From: JACCXG01 sp963785755
GTDB taxonomy: Bacteria > Acidobacteriota > Vicinamibacteria > Vicinamibacterales > 2-12-FULL-66-21
Direction of reading: 5' to 3'
Assembly (NCBI GenBank): GCA_963785755.1
Contig: CAWAXG010000071.1
Location: 496,001 to 560,000, forward strand
Length of the DNA stretch: 64,000 bases
Part shown: in pieces, positions 40,190 through 49,715 of the stretch
How the letters are laid out: every line of letters begins with the position of its first letter
Numbering within the stretch: the first letter of the stretch is position 1
Notes under the pieces: model-generated
Told to the model about the DNA's origin: nothing
Seen by the model: only the letters and a program-made list of their open reading frames with translations
Database searches by the model: none
Program-made: the position numbers and the translations under genes

Positions 40190-42113
40190 ATGCAGAGGCA
40201 ATCCATCGTTCGTATGATGGCTGCTGTCGTAGCGATATCTCTCATTGCCGGCGTTCCCTGCGAGAACGCCTGACGGCGCGAACCTCGAAGCCGCACAGAC
40301 GCCGGTTTCTTCCCCGGCCAGTGCACAGCCCTCTCAGATCATCGGCACGGGCAGCATCTCCGGCACCGTCGTCGCGCTGGCGACGGGCGAGCCGATCGCC
40401 GAGGCGCGGGTCACGCTATACAGTCAGCGGCTCGCAGGGAATGCTCGACGATCGCGACGGACGCACAGGGCCGCTTTGCATTCAGCGAGTTGCCGGCGGG
40501 ACGTTACAGCGTCCACGGGATAGAGAGGGTTTCCTTCGCGTCAGTTATGGCCAGCGTCGCGCCGGATGGAGGCGCACAGCCATTTTCGCTCGCAGACGGC
40601 GAGCAGCGGACCATCGATCTGCGGCTGCCGCGCCACAGCGTGATTGCCGGACGTGTTCTCGACTCGCGTGGGAATCCCCTCGCCGGGGCGTTCGTGCGCG
40701 CGATGCTATCCAACCATGAACATGGGCTACCGCCGGATGCGGTCGGCGTCCAGTGCCAGGACCGACCAGGCGGGCAACTACCGAATCCAATGGCTGCAAG
40801 CTTCCGAGTACGTTGTCTGTGCGTCCACGACCAGCCCCGGACCGCTGATGAGCGAAGCACAGCGCCTTCGCGCGGAGATCGACAGGCTGAAGAATCTGCC
40901 ATTCCGACCGGGTCCGGATGGAAAGGACGCGGAGGAAAAGAACGCGGCGCAGATTGCGGAGATGGAGGCACGGTTGCCCGCGCAGCTCGGACCGGTCTTT
41001 GGCTATGCGCCGGCCTGTAATCCGAAGGACGGGGCTCCGGCGATCGCACTTGCGCCTGGAGAAGAACGGCACGGCGTGGACTTTCAGCTGCCCGACACGA
41101 AGCTGGCGCGAATCGAGGGCGTGGTCCGGGGCCTGCCGGACGCAAGCGCGATGGATCCGATCACGCTCGTCCATGCCGACGACGTGCTGAGTGACGAGAG
41201 GCGGGACGCTCGACCCTCCCGCGATGGACGCTTCACCTTCAGGGATGTGCCGCCCGGACGCTATCTGCTGGTGTGCCGCAGTGAGGCACTGTCACAGAGT
41301 GAGCGGGAGCGCGCGATCGGCGAGCGTCAGTCGTACAAGGTGCGCTTGTGTCCGGCTGCCGAGGTCACGATCGACAAGCAGGACATCGAGGACGTCGTAG
41401 TCGACTTTGCCCGGGTCGCGACGATAGGTGGGCGGGTGGTGTGGAACGGCACCGGCGCGCGGCCGGACCTGTCGCGAGTCGAGGTCAGGGTCGATCCGGT
41501 GACGACCGGCACGATCAAAGGCTATGGACTTGTTACTACGCAGGCGGATCCGAGTGGCCAGTTCGCCCTGACGAACGTGATACCTGGCGTATACCGACTA
41601 TCGGCCAATACCCGGTCGGAGAATTATCCAGAGACGTTGTTCGTCGAATCCATCACGACCGCAGGCCAGGATGCACTCGCTCAACCGCTCGAGCTGAAGG
41701 CTGAGCAGACGGTCTCCGGCGCCGTCGTCACGCTGACCGATCGGTATACCGAGCTGTCAGGCACGATCCTCGAAGCCAACGGCTATCCAGCGACCGAGTA
41801 CATGATCGTCCTGTACCCCACCGACCAGAGGTTTTGGACCCCCGATTCCCGGCGACGCCGGATTACTAGAGGACACCCGAACGGCAGCTATGTGATGCGC
41901 GGCATGCCGCCCGGCGACTACTACATCGCGACAGTGCTCGATCCCGAGTTCGGCGACTGGTTCAAGCCGGGGTTCATGCAACAACTCGAGCCGATGTTGC
42001 GGGTGACGCTTGGCGCTGAGGAGAAGAAGGTCCAGCACCTGCGCGTCCCTGGCGGCCGGTACGGCTGCGCCTTAGCGCGGAGGCTCCAGCCCCGCGATCC
42101 TGCGCGCAGCTGA
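40190..42113 (+). CDS. Exported carboxypeptidase-regulatory-like repeat protein, several frame changes in the 5' third
   Basis: The ATG at 40190 opens a signal peptide (SIVRMMAAVVAISLIAGVP). The frame shifts near 40235 into GSISGTVVALATGEPIAEARVTLY, again near 40445 into ATDAQGRFAFSELPAGRYSVHG, and again near 40750 into TDQAGNYRIQWL. The first and third shifts are +1 type, the second is -1 or +2. From there the frame is open to 42113, with more Ig-like blades (GRFTFRDVPPGRYLLVCRS, GGRVVWNGTG...ADPSGQFALTNVIPGVYRL, LSGTILEANGYPATEYMIVLYP, YVMRGMPPGDYYIATV). The protein is probably secreted or surface-bound. Three breaks in 500 bases make a true pseudogene possible. Confidence 0.6.
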
Positions 42114-42122
42114 AGCCGCGCG

Positions 42123-43004
42123 CTACAGCGTCCCGAGTCCCGAGCCCCGCAGCTCACGGGTCGAGTCCCGAGCTGAGATCGCCTGCCCCAGACGCGCCTG
42201 CAGGCGCGCGCGAAAACGCCGGCCGACGCGGATCTCCGTTCGATCGCGCAGCAGCACGATGTAATCGCCGTGCGCATCCTGCCGCAGTTCGTCGACCAGA
42301 TCGATGTTGACGATCGCGGAGCGATGGATCCGCACGAAGCGCCGCTCGTCGAGCGACGAGTCGAGCGATCCGAGAAGGCCGCGGTGCAGGTGGACGTTGC
42401 CGTCGCGCGTGTGCAGCTTGACGTACATGCCATCCGCTTCGATCCAGCTGATTTGCTCGACGGGCAGCAGGCGCACGCGGTGCGGCCCCTTGACCACAAT
42501 CCGGTCGAGCAGCGGTTTCTGCGGCTGCGGGTCGTCGGGGGGCGACGCCTGCCCGACATTGTCGAGCAGCGCCTGCATCTGTGCCAGGAGGGTGTGCGCG
42601 AACCCCGCGCGGGCATGGCGGATGGCGCGGTCGAGAGCGGCCTGAAAGCGCTCGTCGCTGAACGGCTTCAGCAGATAGTCGATGGCATGCGCCTCGAACG
42701 CGCGCAGCGCGTACTCGTCGTGCGCGGTCACGAAAACGACGACGGGCAGGTGTTCCGGACCACGCTGCTCGACCAGCCTGGCAATCACGCCAAAGCCATC
42801 GAGCTCCGGCATCTGCACGTCGAGGAACAGCACGTGCACCGGCCGGCCGGCGCGGTCCGCGCCCTCCATGACCGCAAGCGCCTCGGCGCCTCCGCCACAG
42901 CACCCGACCAGGTCGACACGAGCATCGGGCTCCAGCAGATTCCTCAGCCGCCCCCGCGCCGGCTTTTCGTCGTCGACGACGAGCACCCGGAGGATGGTGC
43001 TCAT
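42123..43004 (-). CDS. LytTR-family response regulator
   Basis: A 293-residue two-component regulator. The ATG at 43004 overlaps the kinase stop (ATGA), so translation is coupled. The receiver domain has acidic residues Asp11-Asp12, phospho-acceptor Asp62 (VLFLDVQMPELDG), a Thr in VFVTAHDEYA and Lys in YLLKPF. A linker rich in Gln and Pro leads to the LytTR DNA-binding domain (VRLLPVEQISWIEADGMYVKLH, RFVRIHRSAIVNIDLVDEL, YIVLLRDRTEIRVGRRFR). LytTR proteins bind pairs of short direct repeats; no target could be assigned here. Confidence 0.93.
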   Translation of the reverse strand: MSTILRVLVVDDEKPARGRLRNLLEPDARVDLVGCCGGGAEALAVMEGADRAGRPVHVLFLDVQMPELDGFGVIARLVEQRGPEHLPVVVFVTAHDEYALRAFEAHAIDYLLKPFSDERFQAALDRAIRHARAGFAHTLLAQMQALLDNVGQASPPDDPQPQKPLLDRIVVKGPHRVRLLPVEQISWIEADGMYVKLHTRDGNVHLHRGLLGSLDSSLDERRFVRIHRSAIVNIDLVDELRQDAHGDYIVLLRDRTEIRVGRRFRARLQARLGQAISARDSTRELRGSGLGTL

Positions 43005-44164
43005 GCGCTCCTGCTCGCGGCGGCGGCTGGGGTGGCCGATACGGCGGCGCCGGCGCGTACCGGGAGATCGAGGTGAACCTCGACGCCGCCTGACGGGACT
43101 GGTGCAACCCGCAGGAGATCGCTGCGGCTGTACAGGTGTTCGAGCCGCGAGGCGACGTTCAACAGGCCGACGCCGCCGTTCTGGCCCAGCTGCCAACCGG
43201 GTTTGAGTCCCACGCCATCGTCACGCACCCGCAGTTTCAGCACCGAATCCTCGCGCCTCGCCGTCACCTCTACGTGTCCACCGGACAGCCGCGCGCCGAC
43301 GCCGTGGCGAATTGCATTCTCGACGAGCGGCTGCAGGAGAAAGCTCGGCACCATCACGTCGAGCAGGTCGTCGTCCACGTCCACGGTCACGACGATGCGT
43401 CCTTCGAATCGTGCCGATTCGATCACGAGGTAGTCGTCGAGGAACGTCAGCTCCTCGCCCAGCGTGACGCGGGGACGCGAGGCATGGGTCAGCGACGCGC
43501 GCAGGAGATCGCCGAGGCGTTCCATCAGCCGGCGGGCCATCTGCGGATTGGTCTCGGTGAAGGCGCTGATGGTATTGAGCGCGTTGAACAGGAAGTGCGG
43601 GTGCAGCTGCGCGCGGAGGCTCTGCAGGCGCGCTTCGACGAGCCGGCGTTCGAGATCGGCGGTCTGCAGCGCCAGCTCGTGCGCCTCGCGATCGCGCTGC
43701 CGCACTTGCGCGGCGTAGTCGCGGGCGATCGACACGCCGGCAATCACAGCGTAGATCAGGAGGTCCCAGTAGAACCGCTCGAGAAAGAATTCCGCGATGC
43801 TGGGAGGCCAGCGGGCGCCCCGAAGTGGCCGGCTGATCAGCCGGATGACGATCGACAGGCAGGTCACCGCGAGTCCGAGCGGCACGTGCAGGGCAACACG
43901 CGCGGCCAGGCTCCTGCTCGCGCCCAGCCGCCTGTCGATCCAGAAAATCAGCGGTGTGAGGAGCCCCCAGACATACCATCGCGGCGCCGTCAGAGACAGC
44001 GCCACGCCCCATGGGATCTTGCCGCCACTCAGGATGATGAACTGGCTGGCAAAGAAGACGGACAGCCCGGTCCAGAGCAGAAGGGCCCAGAAGGCAAGCC
44101 GCAGCCGTCGGGCCCAGCGCGGGCCCGCGGAAGGTGCCGAGTCTGAAGCGGAGGAGTGGCTCAC
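43001..44164 (-). CDS. LytS/YehU-type sensor histidine kinase
   Basis: A 387-residue membrane kinase for the LytTR regulator. The chosen GTG (44164) overlaps the stop of a small relic frame (ATGAAGTGAG). Four membrane helices are visible (LAFWALLLWTGLSVFFASQF, WYVWGLLTPLIFWI, VALHVPLGLAVTCLSIVIRL, WDLLIYAVIAGVSIA), followed by the His_kinase domain with phospho-acceptor His188 (QLHPHFLFNALNTIS) and a HATPase_c domain (LLQPLVENAIRHGV, RVRDDGVGL, NGGVGLLNVASRL). There is no extracellular sensor domain, so the helices or a partner must sense the signal. Confidence 0.88.
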   Translation of the reverse strand: MSHSSASDSAPSAGPRWARRLRLAFWALLLWTGLSVFFASQFIILSGGKIPWGVALSLTAPRWYVWGLLTPLIFWIDRRLGASRSLAARVALHVPLGLAVTCLSIVIRLISRPLRGARWPPSIAEFFLERFYWDLLIYAVIAGVSIARDYAAQVRQRDREAHELALQTADLERRLVEARLQSLRAQLHPHFLFNALNTISAFTETNPQMARRLMERLGDLLRASLTHASRPRVTLGEELTFLDDYLVIESARFEGRIVVTVDVDDDLLDVMVPSFLLQPLVENAIRHGVGARLSGGHVEVTARREDSVLKLRVRDDGVGLKPGWQLGQNGGVGLLNVASRLEHLYSRSDLLRVAPVPSGGVEVHLDLPVRAGAAVSATPAAAASRSA

Positions 44165-44283
44165 TTCATTGCGGTGACGCGGAGGTTCCTGAAGCTGCCG
44201 GCGCTCCCGTTGCCCGTCCACAACCCAATCATGCCTCGATCCTGCCGGCCGCGACCAGCCGCCGGGTCATCGTAGCGGGGAGA
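44161..44283 (-). pseudogene. C-terminal remnant of a DUF1080/laminin-G-like protein
   Basis: The minus-strand frame ends RGMIGLWTGNGSAGSFRNLRV, then TAMK and a stop. This is the closing strand pattern of concanavalin-like DUF1080 proteins (GxIGLWT...F.NLRV). Nothing of the fold precedes it. Its stop TGA overlaps the kinase GTG, so a once-upstream hydrolase may have been translationally coupled to the two-component system. Confidence 0.45.
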
Positions 44284-44360
44284 TCGCCACGCGCCGAGAC
44301 CAGTGTAACGAACGACGGAAAGAGACGATGAGCGGCGGCCCCGAATGGATGAACGGGCCG

Positions 44361-44404
44361 TGGCAACTTGCACCTTCCAACTTGCGACTGGCAAGACGTA
44401 TAGT
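44361..44404 (+). promoter_or_regulatory. Short CAACTTGC repeat and -10-like TATAGT
   Basis: CAACTTGC occurs twice (44365 and 44379) in a small word repeat. TATAGT at 44399-44404 is a fair -10 hexamer 25 nt before the DUF1080 start. No -35 at 16-18 nt spacing is convincing. Confidence 0.35.
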
Positions 44405-44429
44405 CTCGCCATCGATCGATCGGAGGCCT

Positions 44430-45140
44430 ATGAGACGCCTGTCCGTACTCCTCGTCCTGTCCCTGTGTCCTGCCGCCGTGCTGGCGCAGTCCACATTGCA
44501 GTTCCGCGACATGTTCAACGGCCGGGATCTGACCGGCTGGGTCAATATCAACACCGCGCCCGAGACCTGGAAGTTCAAGGACGGAGTCCTCGTCTGCTCC
44601 GGCCGGCCGCTCGGCGTGCTGTGCAGTGAGAAGCAGTACGAGAACTTCGTCCTCCACATCGAGTGGATGCACATGGAGCCCGGCGGCAATTCCGGGGTCT
44701 TCGTGTGGAGCAGCTCGCGCGCCGACGAGAACAAGCGCCTTCCCGACGGCGTCGAGGTCCAGATGCTCGAGCTGGAATGGCCGAACCTGAACGTCCGCAA
44801 CGGGGTCACCCCGCCGGTTGCGTACGTGCATGGCGAGCTGTTCGGTGTCGGCGGCGTCAAGGTGACGCCGGACAACCCTCGCGGCGAACGCAGCATGTCG
44901 GCCGAGAATCGCGCCCTCGGCAAGGGCCAGTGGAATACCTACGACGTCGTCGCCGTCGACGGCACCATCAAGCTGTCGGTCAACGGCAAGTTCGTGAACG
45001 GCATCGCGCGGTCATCACAGAAGAAGGGCTACTTCTGTCTCGAGTCCGAGGGGGGAGAAATCCATTTCCGGAACATCAAGGTCCTGGAACTGCCGCCCGG
45101 AATCACGACCGCCGAACAGACGGCGCCGGAGCGGAAGTAG
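44430..45140 (+). CDS. Exported DUF1080 (3-keto-disaccharide hydrolase-like) protein
   Basis: A 236-residue concanavalin-like protein; the family includes enzymes that cleave 3-keto-glycosides. The ATG at 44430 follows CGGAGG and opens a signal peptide (LSVLLVLSLCPAAVLAQ). Core features: FRDMFNGRDLTGWVNIN, WKFKDGVLVCSG, YENFVLHIEWMH, GGNSGVFVWSS, DGVEVQMLE, GQWNTYDVVAVDGTIKLSVNGKF and HFRNIKVLEL. It is complete and of normal length. Its last 38 bases overlap the end of the converging regulator gene. Confidence 0.88.
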   Translation: MRRLSVLLVLSLCPAAVLAQSTLQFRDMFNGRDLTGWVNINTAPETWKFKDGVLVCSGRPLGVLCSEKQYENFVLHIEWMHMEPGGNSGVFVWSSSRADENKRLPDGVEVQMLELEWPNLNVRNGVTPPVAYVHGELFGVGGVKVTPDNPRGERSMSAENRALGKGQWNTYDVVAVDGTIKLSVNGKFVNGIARSSQKKGYFCLESEGGEIHFRNIKVLELPPGITTAEQTAPERK

Positions 45141-46885
45141 CAGCGCCCAGGCCCATCCTGGCCAGGCACCGATCGAACCGCGGATCCCCGCGCAGATGAT
45201 CCCACTGCGGTCCGACCGCGAGGTCCACCAGGCACGGCTCGTGCGAGTCGATTGCGCGGTCCAGGTTCTGCATCGCCGCATCCAAGTCGCCGAGTTCCCC
45301 CTGGAGCAGCGCCAGCTGCAGCGCGGGAAGCTTGCTCCCTTGCGTCTGGAGGACCCAGCGCACTACGCCGGCGCGTCCGTCTGACGCGTAGACCTGCTTC
45401 AGGATGTCGAGGACGTCGGCCGGAGCGCCGAACGTTTCGGCGTGTCTGATGTTCTCGGCCATGTGACGATCGACCTCACCCATCAACAGATAGGCGGCCG
45501 CGATGTGCTCGCGTGCGACGAGGTGCCGGGGATCGAGCTCGAGGGTCCTGTCGGCCCACGCGATCGTGTCCTCATAGCGGCGCTGATGCCAGTACAGACA
45601 TCGAGATGGCCAGGTGCACCAGCGGCGAGAACGGGTCGCGCTCGAGCGCGCGCAGCTTCATTTCGAGGCCGTCGTCAACGCGCCCGAGCGCGTCGAGGAG
45701 GCGGCCGTACATCACGTAGGCTTCGGTGTGGTTAGGATTGATCTCGAGGGCGCGCTGGAAACTGCGCTCGGCGCCGATCCAATCCCACTGGCCGAGGAAT
45801 GACACCGCGCCAAGGGCGAGTTGCGCGTCAGCGCAGCAATCGTCCACGGCCAGCGCCCGGAGCGCCGCGTTCCTCGCGCGCGTGTAGCTCTGCTCATGAG
45901 GCGCGAGTCGAAGTTCCGCCTGCTGGCAGTACGCCAGCGCCAGACCGGCGTGCGCCGGCGCAAACGTCGCGTCCAATCCGATCGCCGCTTCGTACGCGGC
46001 GATCGCATCCGGCACACGGGACCTCGAGTACGCGAGCAGATGCGACCGTCCCCGTCCCACGAGCTCGTAGACTTCCAGCCGGCTCGGCCGCCGCGACAGC
46101 CCGCCGCGAAGATCCGCCCAATTGCCGAACACACCGGCGAAACGCATGGGAGAGGCCGGCGCATCGAACACCGCCGCGACCGACTCGGCAATCGCCTCGG
46201 GAATCGGCAAGCCTGTATCGGCGGTGTCGTCGAACTCGTCGCTCCACAACCGCGCGCCATCCCGGGTTCGAACCAGTTGCGCGGCCACTCGCAGCCCTTC
46301 GCCGGTCGCGTCGAATCGCGTGACGACGACGGCGTCGACGCCGAGCGACCGGCCGATTGACGACGGGTCCTGGGGGGAATCGGTGTAGGTGTGAATCGCA
46401 CGAGTCGGGCGCACCGAGATGTCGTGGAACCGGCCGAGGCCGGCAATCACCGCATCCGCGATCCCCAGGCCCACGGATCGATTCGACTCGGATGTCGCTC
46501 CGTCAGTCGGTTGTGCCGGCAACACGGCGATCGCGCAGCGCCGCGGCTGGCCGTCGAGCCGGTCCAGTGACGTGACCGTTGCGATGAAACGATATCCCGC
46601 CCTGGCGACGGTCTCGATGTAGCGCGGCGCGCGGTTGTCGTCCCCCAGCGCCTTGCGGAGTCCGGAGACGTGCACCGAGAGGATCCCCTCTTCGACGAAC
46701 GATCCGGCCCATATCCCGTCGAGCAGTTCGCGTTTGCTGACCAGCCGTCCGGCGTTGCGGACGAGGTGAACGAGAACGTCGTAGGCCTTCGGGGTCAGCG
46801 AAATCGTGTGGCCGTCGCGGGACAGGCGCCGCTCGGCGACTTCCATCGCCAGCTCGCCGAACCGGTACAGCTCTCTCTGTCCCAT
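45103..46885 (-). CDS. Winged-helix (CadC/OmpR-type) DNA-binding protein with TPR domain, frame change near 45590
   Basis: A 594-residue one-component regulator. The ATG at 46885 begins directly before a Trans_reg_C winged helix (residues about 8-105: LTPKAYDVLVHLVRNAGRLVSKREL, VHVSGLRKALGDD, YIETVARAGYRF). A CadC-like middle part (DISVRPTRAIHTY, GRSLGVDAVVVTRF, WSDEFDDT) and TPRs (FAPAHAGLALAYCQQAEL, AERSFQRALEINPNHTEAYVMYG) follow. After VHLAISM the frame moves by one base near 45590 into YWHQRRYEDTIAWADRTLELDPRH, completing the TPR array. No membrane helix was found. It is divergent from the DUF4440 gene, a plausible target. Confidence 0.83.
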
Positions 46886-46983
46886 GGCGTCTCGAATTAA
46901 TCGAATCTTAGCAAAACCTTCGGGACGCCGAGCGCCAACCGGAAGTACATCTGTGCCAAGGAAACACAGCCAAGGAGGTTCTC

Positions 46984-47400
46984 ATGACCGACACCCTCGA
47001 AAAGGAAATCCTGGCACAGGAAGAGCGGCTGACACTGGCCACGCGCCAGCTCGATCTGGATGTGCTCGGGCGCCTGTATGCGGATGACATCCTGTTCACC
47101 GGCGTCAACGGCGTGGTCTGCGACAAAAGCAGCCTGATGGGCGAGGCTCGCCGAGGCGTCGCCGAACGGCAGGCCGCCGCCGAGACGAAGCACTTCGTCG
47201 CGTCCTACGACAAAGACGACATGCGGGTCGTCGCGCATGGCGATACCGCGGTCACGAGCTATCGCTTCACCATCACGATTCGCAATGGGGACAAGGGCAA
47301 CCGACGGAGCTATCGGACGACGAATGTGTGGTTGAAGAGGAAAGACGACTGGCAGGTGATCGCCGGTCACACGGCCGGGCTCGAAAGCGTTCCGGCGTAA
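46984..47400 (+). CDS. SnoaL/DUF4440-like NTF2-fold protein
   Basis: A 138-residue cytoplasmic cone-shaped NTF2-like protein. ATG 46984 lies 5 nt after a strong AAGGAGG. Features: EERLTLATRQLDLDVLGRLYADD, GDTAVTSYRFTITIR, TTNVWLKRKDDWQVIAGH. Members bind or transform small molecules, but the family is functionally diverse. The 98-base gap to the divergent regulator must hold both promoters; an A/T-rich stretch (TCGAATTAATCGAATCTTAG) at about 46892-46912 has a CGAATTAATCG palindrome that could be an operator. Confidence 0.8.
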   Translation: MTDTLEKEILAQEERLTLATRQLDLDVLGRLYADDILFTGVNGVVCDKSSLMGEARRGVAERQAAAETKHFVASYDKDDMRVVAHGDTAVTSYRFTITIRNGDKGNRRSYRTTNVWLKRKDDWQVIAGHTAGLESVPA

Positions 47401-48131
47401 CGCGAACAGATCTCCGTCAACTCCCAACTACCAACTCCCAAACCCGTCGGCTTGGGAGTTGCCCGCCGCCGCTCGTCGGCTCGGTCGCACCCGACGAGCT
47501 TTGGCGAGGCCTCGCCGTAGCGCGCGTTGATCCGATGCGCGCGGAGGCGGGGAAGTTGGAGGTTGGGAGTTGACGCGCCTCGAGGCACAAAGATGCTTGA
47601 CACTCGGTCTTCGGGTTTAATCCACCGCTTCGTCCCGGCCGCGTCGTCGATCTGGCGCTCGAGCTCCTTCAGGCTGTCGGGCGATCCGTAATAGTCCTCG
47701 ATCCGCTTGGTTCGGCCCCCGCTCGTGATCGTCACGAACGTCGTCGGCAGATCGGTGACGATCGTTTCTGAGCCGTCGGGGTTCTTCTTCGTGCGGTACT
47801 GGTCGTTCAGCTCGAAGAAGCCGATGCGGTCGGCCGTGGCCAGGAGCGCGGCGACGCGTGCGACCGGGATGCGATCGGTGGCCCGGCCCTGGACCTGCAC
47901 GAAGCGGATACCTTCGTAGATGACGTCGCCCTTCGCGTCGATGCTGACGGTATAGACAGGGCACGCACCGAAACATCTCGTTCGCTCGAGCTTGATGACG
48001 AGATCGTCGGGCACACTTTCCGGTTGCCCCTGACTCTCGGAGGTAGTGCTCGAGACGCCAATCGCGATGGCGGCGGCTGCGGCGCAGCGCAGCGCCCGGG
48101 CCGCAGTTCTACTTACTGTTCCAATACGCAT
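47367..48131 (-). CDS. DUF6438 exported protein with repeat-derived C-terminal tail
   Basis: About 175 genuine residues. A signal peptide (AARALRCAAAAAIAIGVSS) is followed by the DUF6438 hallmark LERTRCFGACPVYTVSIDAKGDVIYEG and KRIEDYYGSPDSLKELERQID. After about VSSIFVPRGAS the frame enters a GGGAGTTG palindrome and the GC-rich module, adding about 75 residues of low meaning (NLQLPRLRAHRINARYGEAS...LGVGSWELT). The tail makes the gene overlap the converging DUF4440 gene by 34 bases. The two cysteines of CFGAC are probably functional in the family. Function unknown. Confidence 0.75.
   Translation of the reverse strand: MRIGTVSRTAARALRCAAAAAIAIGVSSTTSESQGQPESVPDDLVIKLERTRCFGACPVYTVSIDAKGDVIYEGIRFVQVQGRATDRIPVARVAALLATADRIGFFELNDQYRTKKNPDGSETIVTDLPTTFVTITSGGRTKRIEDYYGSPDSLKELERQIDDAAGTKRWIKPEDRVSSIFVPRGASTPNLQLPRLRAHRINARYGEASPKLVGCDRADERRRATPKPTGLGVGSWELTEICSRYAGTLSSPAV
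47417..47573. repeat. GGGAGTTG-word palindrome with inverted GC-rich module (copy 3)
   Basis: Left arm 47417-47442 (TCAACTCCCAACTACCAACT, CCCAAA) and right arm 47554-47573 (AGTTGGAGGTTGGGAGTTGA). Between them lies the reverse complement of the module at 18332-18437, including its adjoining CAACTCCCAA. The element is thus a mosaic of parts found in copy 1. Confidence 0.72.
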
Positions 48132-48173
48132 TCTGCAAAACGTCGCGAAGAACTTAGCAGAAAGGCGGGTCCA

Positions 48174-48250
48174 GGCACCACCCCGGTGCCGGCGCTGACG
48201 GTCGAGCCAGGATAGAGGGAGCCGGCATCGCGTCTTCAGCGATGCCGGCT
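48174..48250 (-). terminator. Hairpins downstream of the esterase gene
   Basis: AGCCGGCATCGC (48220-48231) and GCGATGCCGGCT (48239-48250) form a perfect 12-bp stem with a 7-nt loop, 51 bases beyond the stop of the minus-strand esterase gene. A smaller GGCACC/GGTGCC hairpin lies further on (48174-48190). There is no long T-run. Confidence 0.6.
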
Positions 48251-48300
48251 GCTTGTCGAATTGCTTGCGCGAGGCTACGAAAGGTGAAGCCGAAAGGCGG

Positions 48301-49620
48301 TCAGGAGCCGCTTCGCTGCTGGAACAGCTGGGGCGCGAACTCGTTCAGATAGAGCCGCCAGTTGATCCACGTGTGTCCACCCGACGTTTCCTTGTAAACC
48401 GGGGTGAAGCCGTGCTTCTTCAGCATGTCGACGGTGGCGTTCGTCGTCTGGAGCAGGAAGTCGTCCTTGCCGGTCGCAAACCAGAGCAGGCGCAATCCTT
48501 TCTTCATTGACGGATTGTCCAGCATCTTGGCGTTTGTGGTCTCCCACTCGGTAGCTGACATGCCTGGCGGCGGACCCGCGGGTGCGGGCGTCGGGGGTGA
48601 AGCGGGCGCCGGCGCCGCTGGTGTCGCAGCCGCCGGCGCCGGGGCGGCGCCACGGCCGCCGGTCAAGCCGGGAAACGCGCCGAGAAGCCCTGAGCTGTAG
48701 ACGCCGATATACGCGAATTTGTCGAGCTGTGGGATGCCGATGTGCAGAGCGTGGTTACCGCCCATCGAGAGGCCGGCAATCGCCGTGTTCGCCCGGTCGG
48801 TGAGCACACGATAGTGCTTCTCCACATAAGGCACGACGTCTTTCGTGAAATCGTTGACGAACTCTTCGGTTCCCGTTCGTGCGATGGCTCCGCCGGCCGC
48901 CGCCCCGCGCCTGGTGTGCCCCGCGGGCATCACGACGATCATCGGCCTCGCCTTCTTGTCGGCGATCAGGTTGTCGAGGATGAACCCGGCGCGGCCGACC
49001 GACCACCAGGCATGGTCGCTGTCGCCGGCGCCGTGCAACAGGTAGAAGACCGGATACTTCGTGCTGTTCGCCTCGTAGCCCGGCGGCGTGTAGATGTGCA
49101 TGCGCCGGTAGCCGTTGAGCGCCGTCGAGTAATAGGTCACCGCGGACACAGCGCCGTGCGGCACGTTTCGCGTGTCCATGAAGTCCGACCCGGGCACGTA
49201 CATCAGACTCCACACGTTGTTGTTCGACTCACTGATGGAGTGATTGCGCGGATCGACCGTCGCAACGCCATCGACGTTGAACGTGTACCGGTAGGCGCCG
49301 GGATCGATCGGACCGATCGTCGCCTCCCACACCCCGGTCTCCGCTTTCGTGAACTGTGTGGACTGGCCGACGCCGCCGGGGATGTCTCCAGCGTTGATGC
49401 GAACCTCCTTGGCGTTCGGCGCATATATCCGGAACGTGACACGGCGGTCAGCCGAGATTTCCGGCGATACGACCTGGGGCGCTCCGCCGCGGCCGCCGCC
49501 GCGTCCCTGTCCGGGCGCCGCGGGCGCCGCGGGGGCCGCTGGAGCCTGGGCCAGCACCACGGTCGCGACGGACAACGCCAATCCGCAAAGCCCTGAAATC
49601 CGGGCGGTTTTCTGAGTCAC
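48301..49620 (-). CDS. Exported feruloyl/enterochelin-esterase-like enzyme with N-terminal E-set domain
   Basis: A 439-residue enzyme. GTG 49620 lies 7 nt after GGAGGG and opens a signal peptide (ISGLCGLALSVATVVLAQA). An Ala/Pro/Gly-rich linker leads to a CBM48/early-set domain (DRRVTFRIYAPNAKEVRINAGDI, GAYRYTFNVDGVATVDPRN). The esterase D-like domain follows, with GYEANSTKYPVFYLLHGAGD, nucleophile AIAGLSMGGNHAL, Asp in LLWFATGKDDFLL, His in SGGHTWINWRLYL. A 40-residue Ala/Pro-rich loop interrupts it. Relatives release ferulate or acetate from xylan side chains; the substrate here is not proven. Confidence 0.85.
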   Translation of the reverse strand: MTQKTARISGLCGLALSVATVVLAQAPAAPAAPAAPGQGRGGGRGGAPQVVSPEISADRRVTFRIYAPNAKEVRINAGDIPGGVGQSTQFTKAETGVWEATIGPIDPGAYRYTFNVDGVATVDPRNHSISESNNNVWSLMYVPGSDFMDTRNVPHGAVSAVTYYSTALNGYRRMHIYTPPGYEANSTKYPVFYLLHGAGDSDHAWWSVGRAGFILDNLIADKKARPMIVVMPAGHTRRGAAAGGAIARTGTEEFVNDFTKDVVPYVEKHYRVLTDRANTAIAGLSMGGNHALHIGIPQLDKFAYIGVYSSGLLGAFPGLTGGRGAAPAPAAATPAAPAPASPPTPAPAGPPPGMSATEWETTNAKMLDNPSMKKGLRLLWFATGKDDFLLQTTNATVDMLKKHGFTPVYKETSGGHTWINWRLYLNEFAPQLFQQRSGS

Positions 49621-49715
49621 AGTGCATCCCTCCATAAAGCGAGTCAACCTGCTCCCGGTCGCCGCTGGCTTGAATACGACGGCCGCGTCCTTTTGTTAAG
49701 CCGGGGCCCAGCGGA

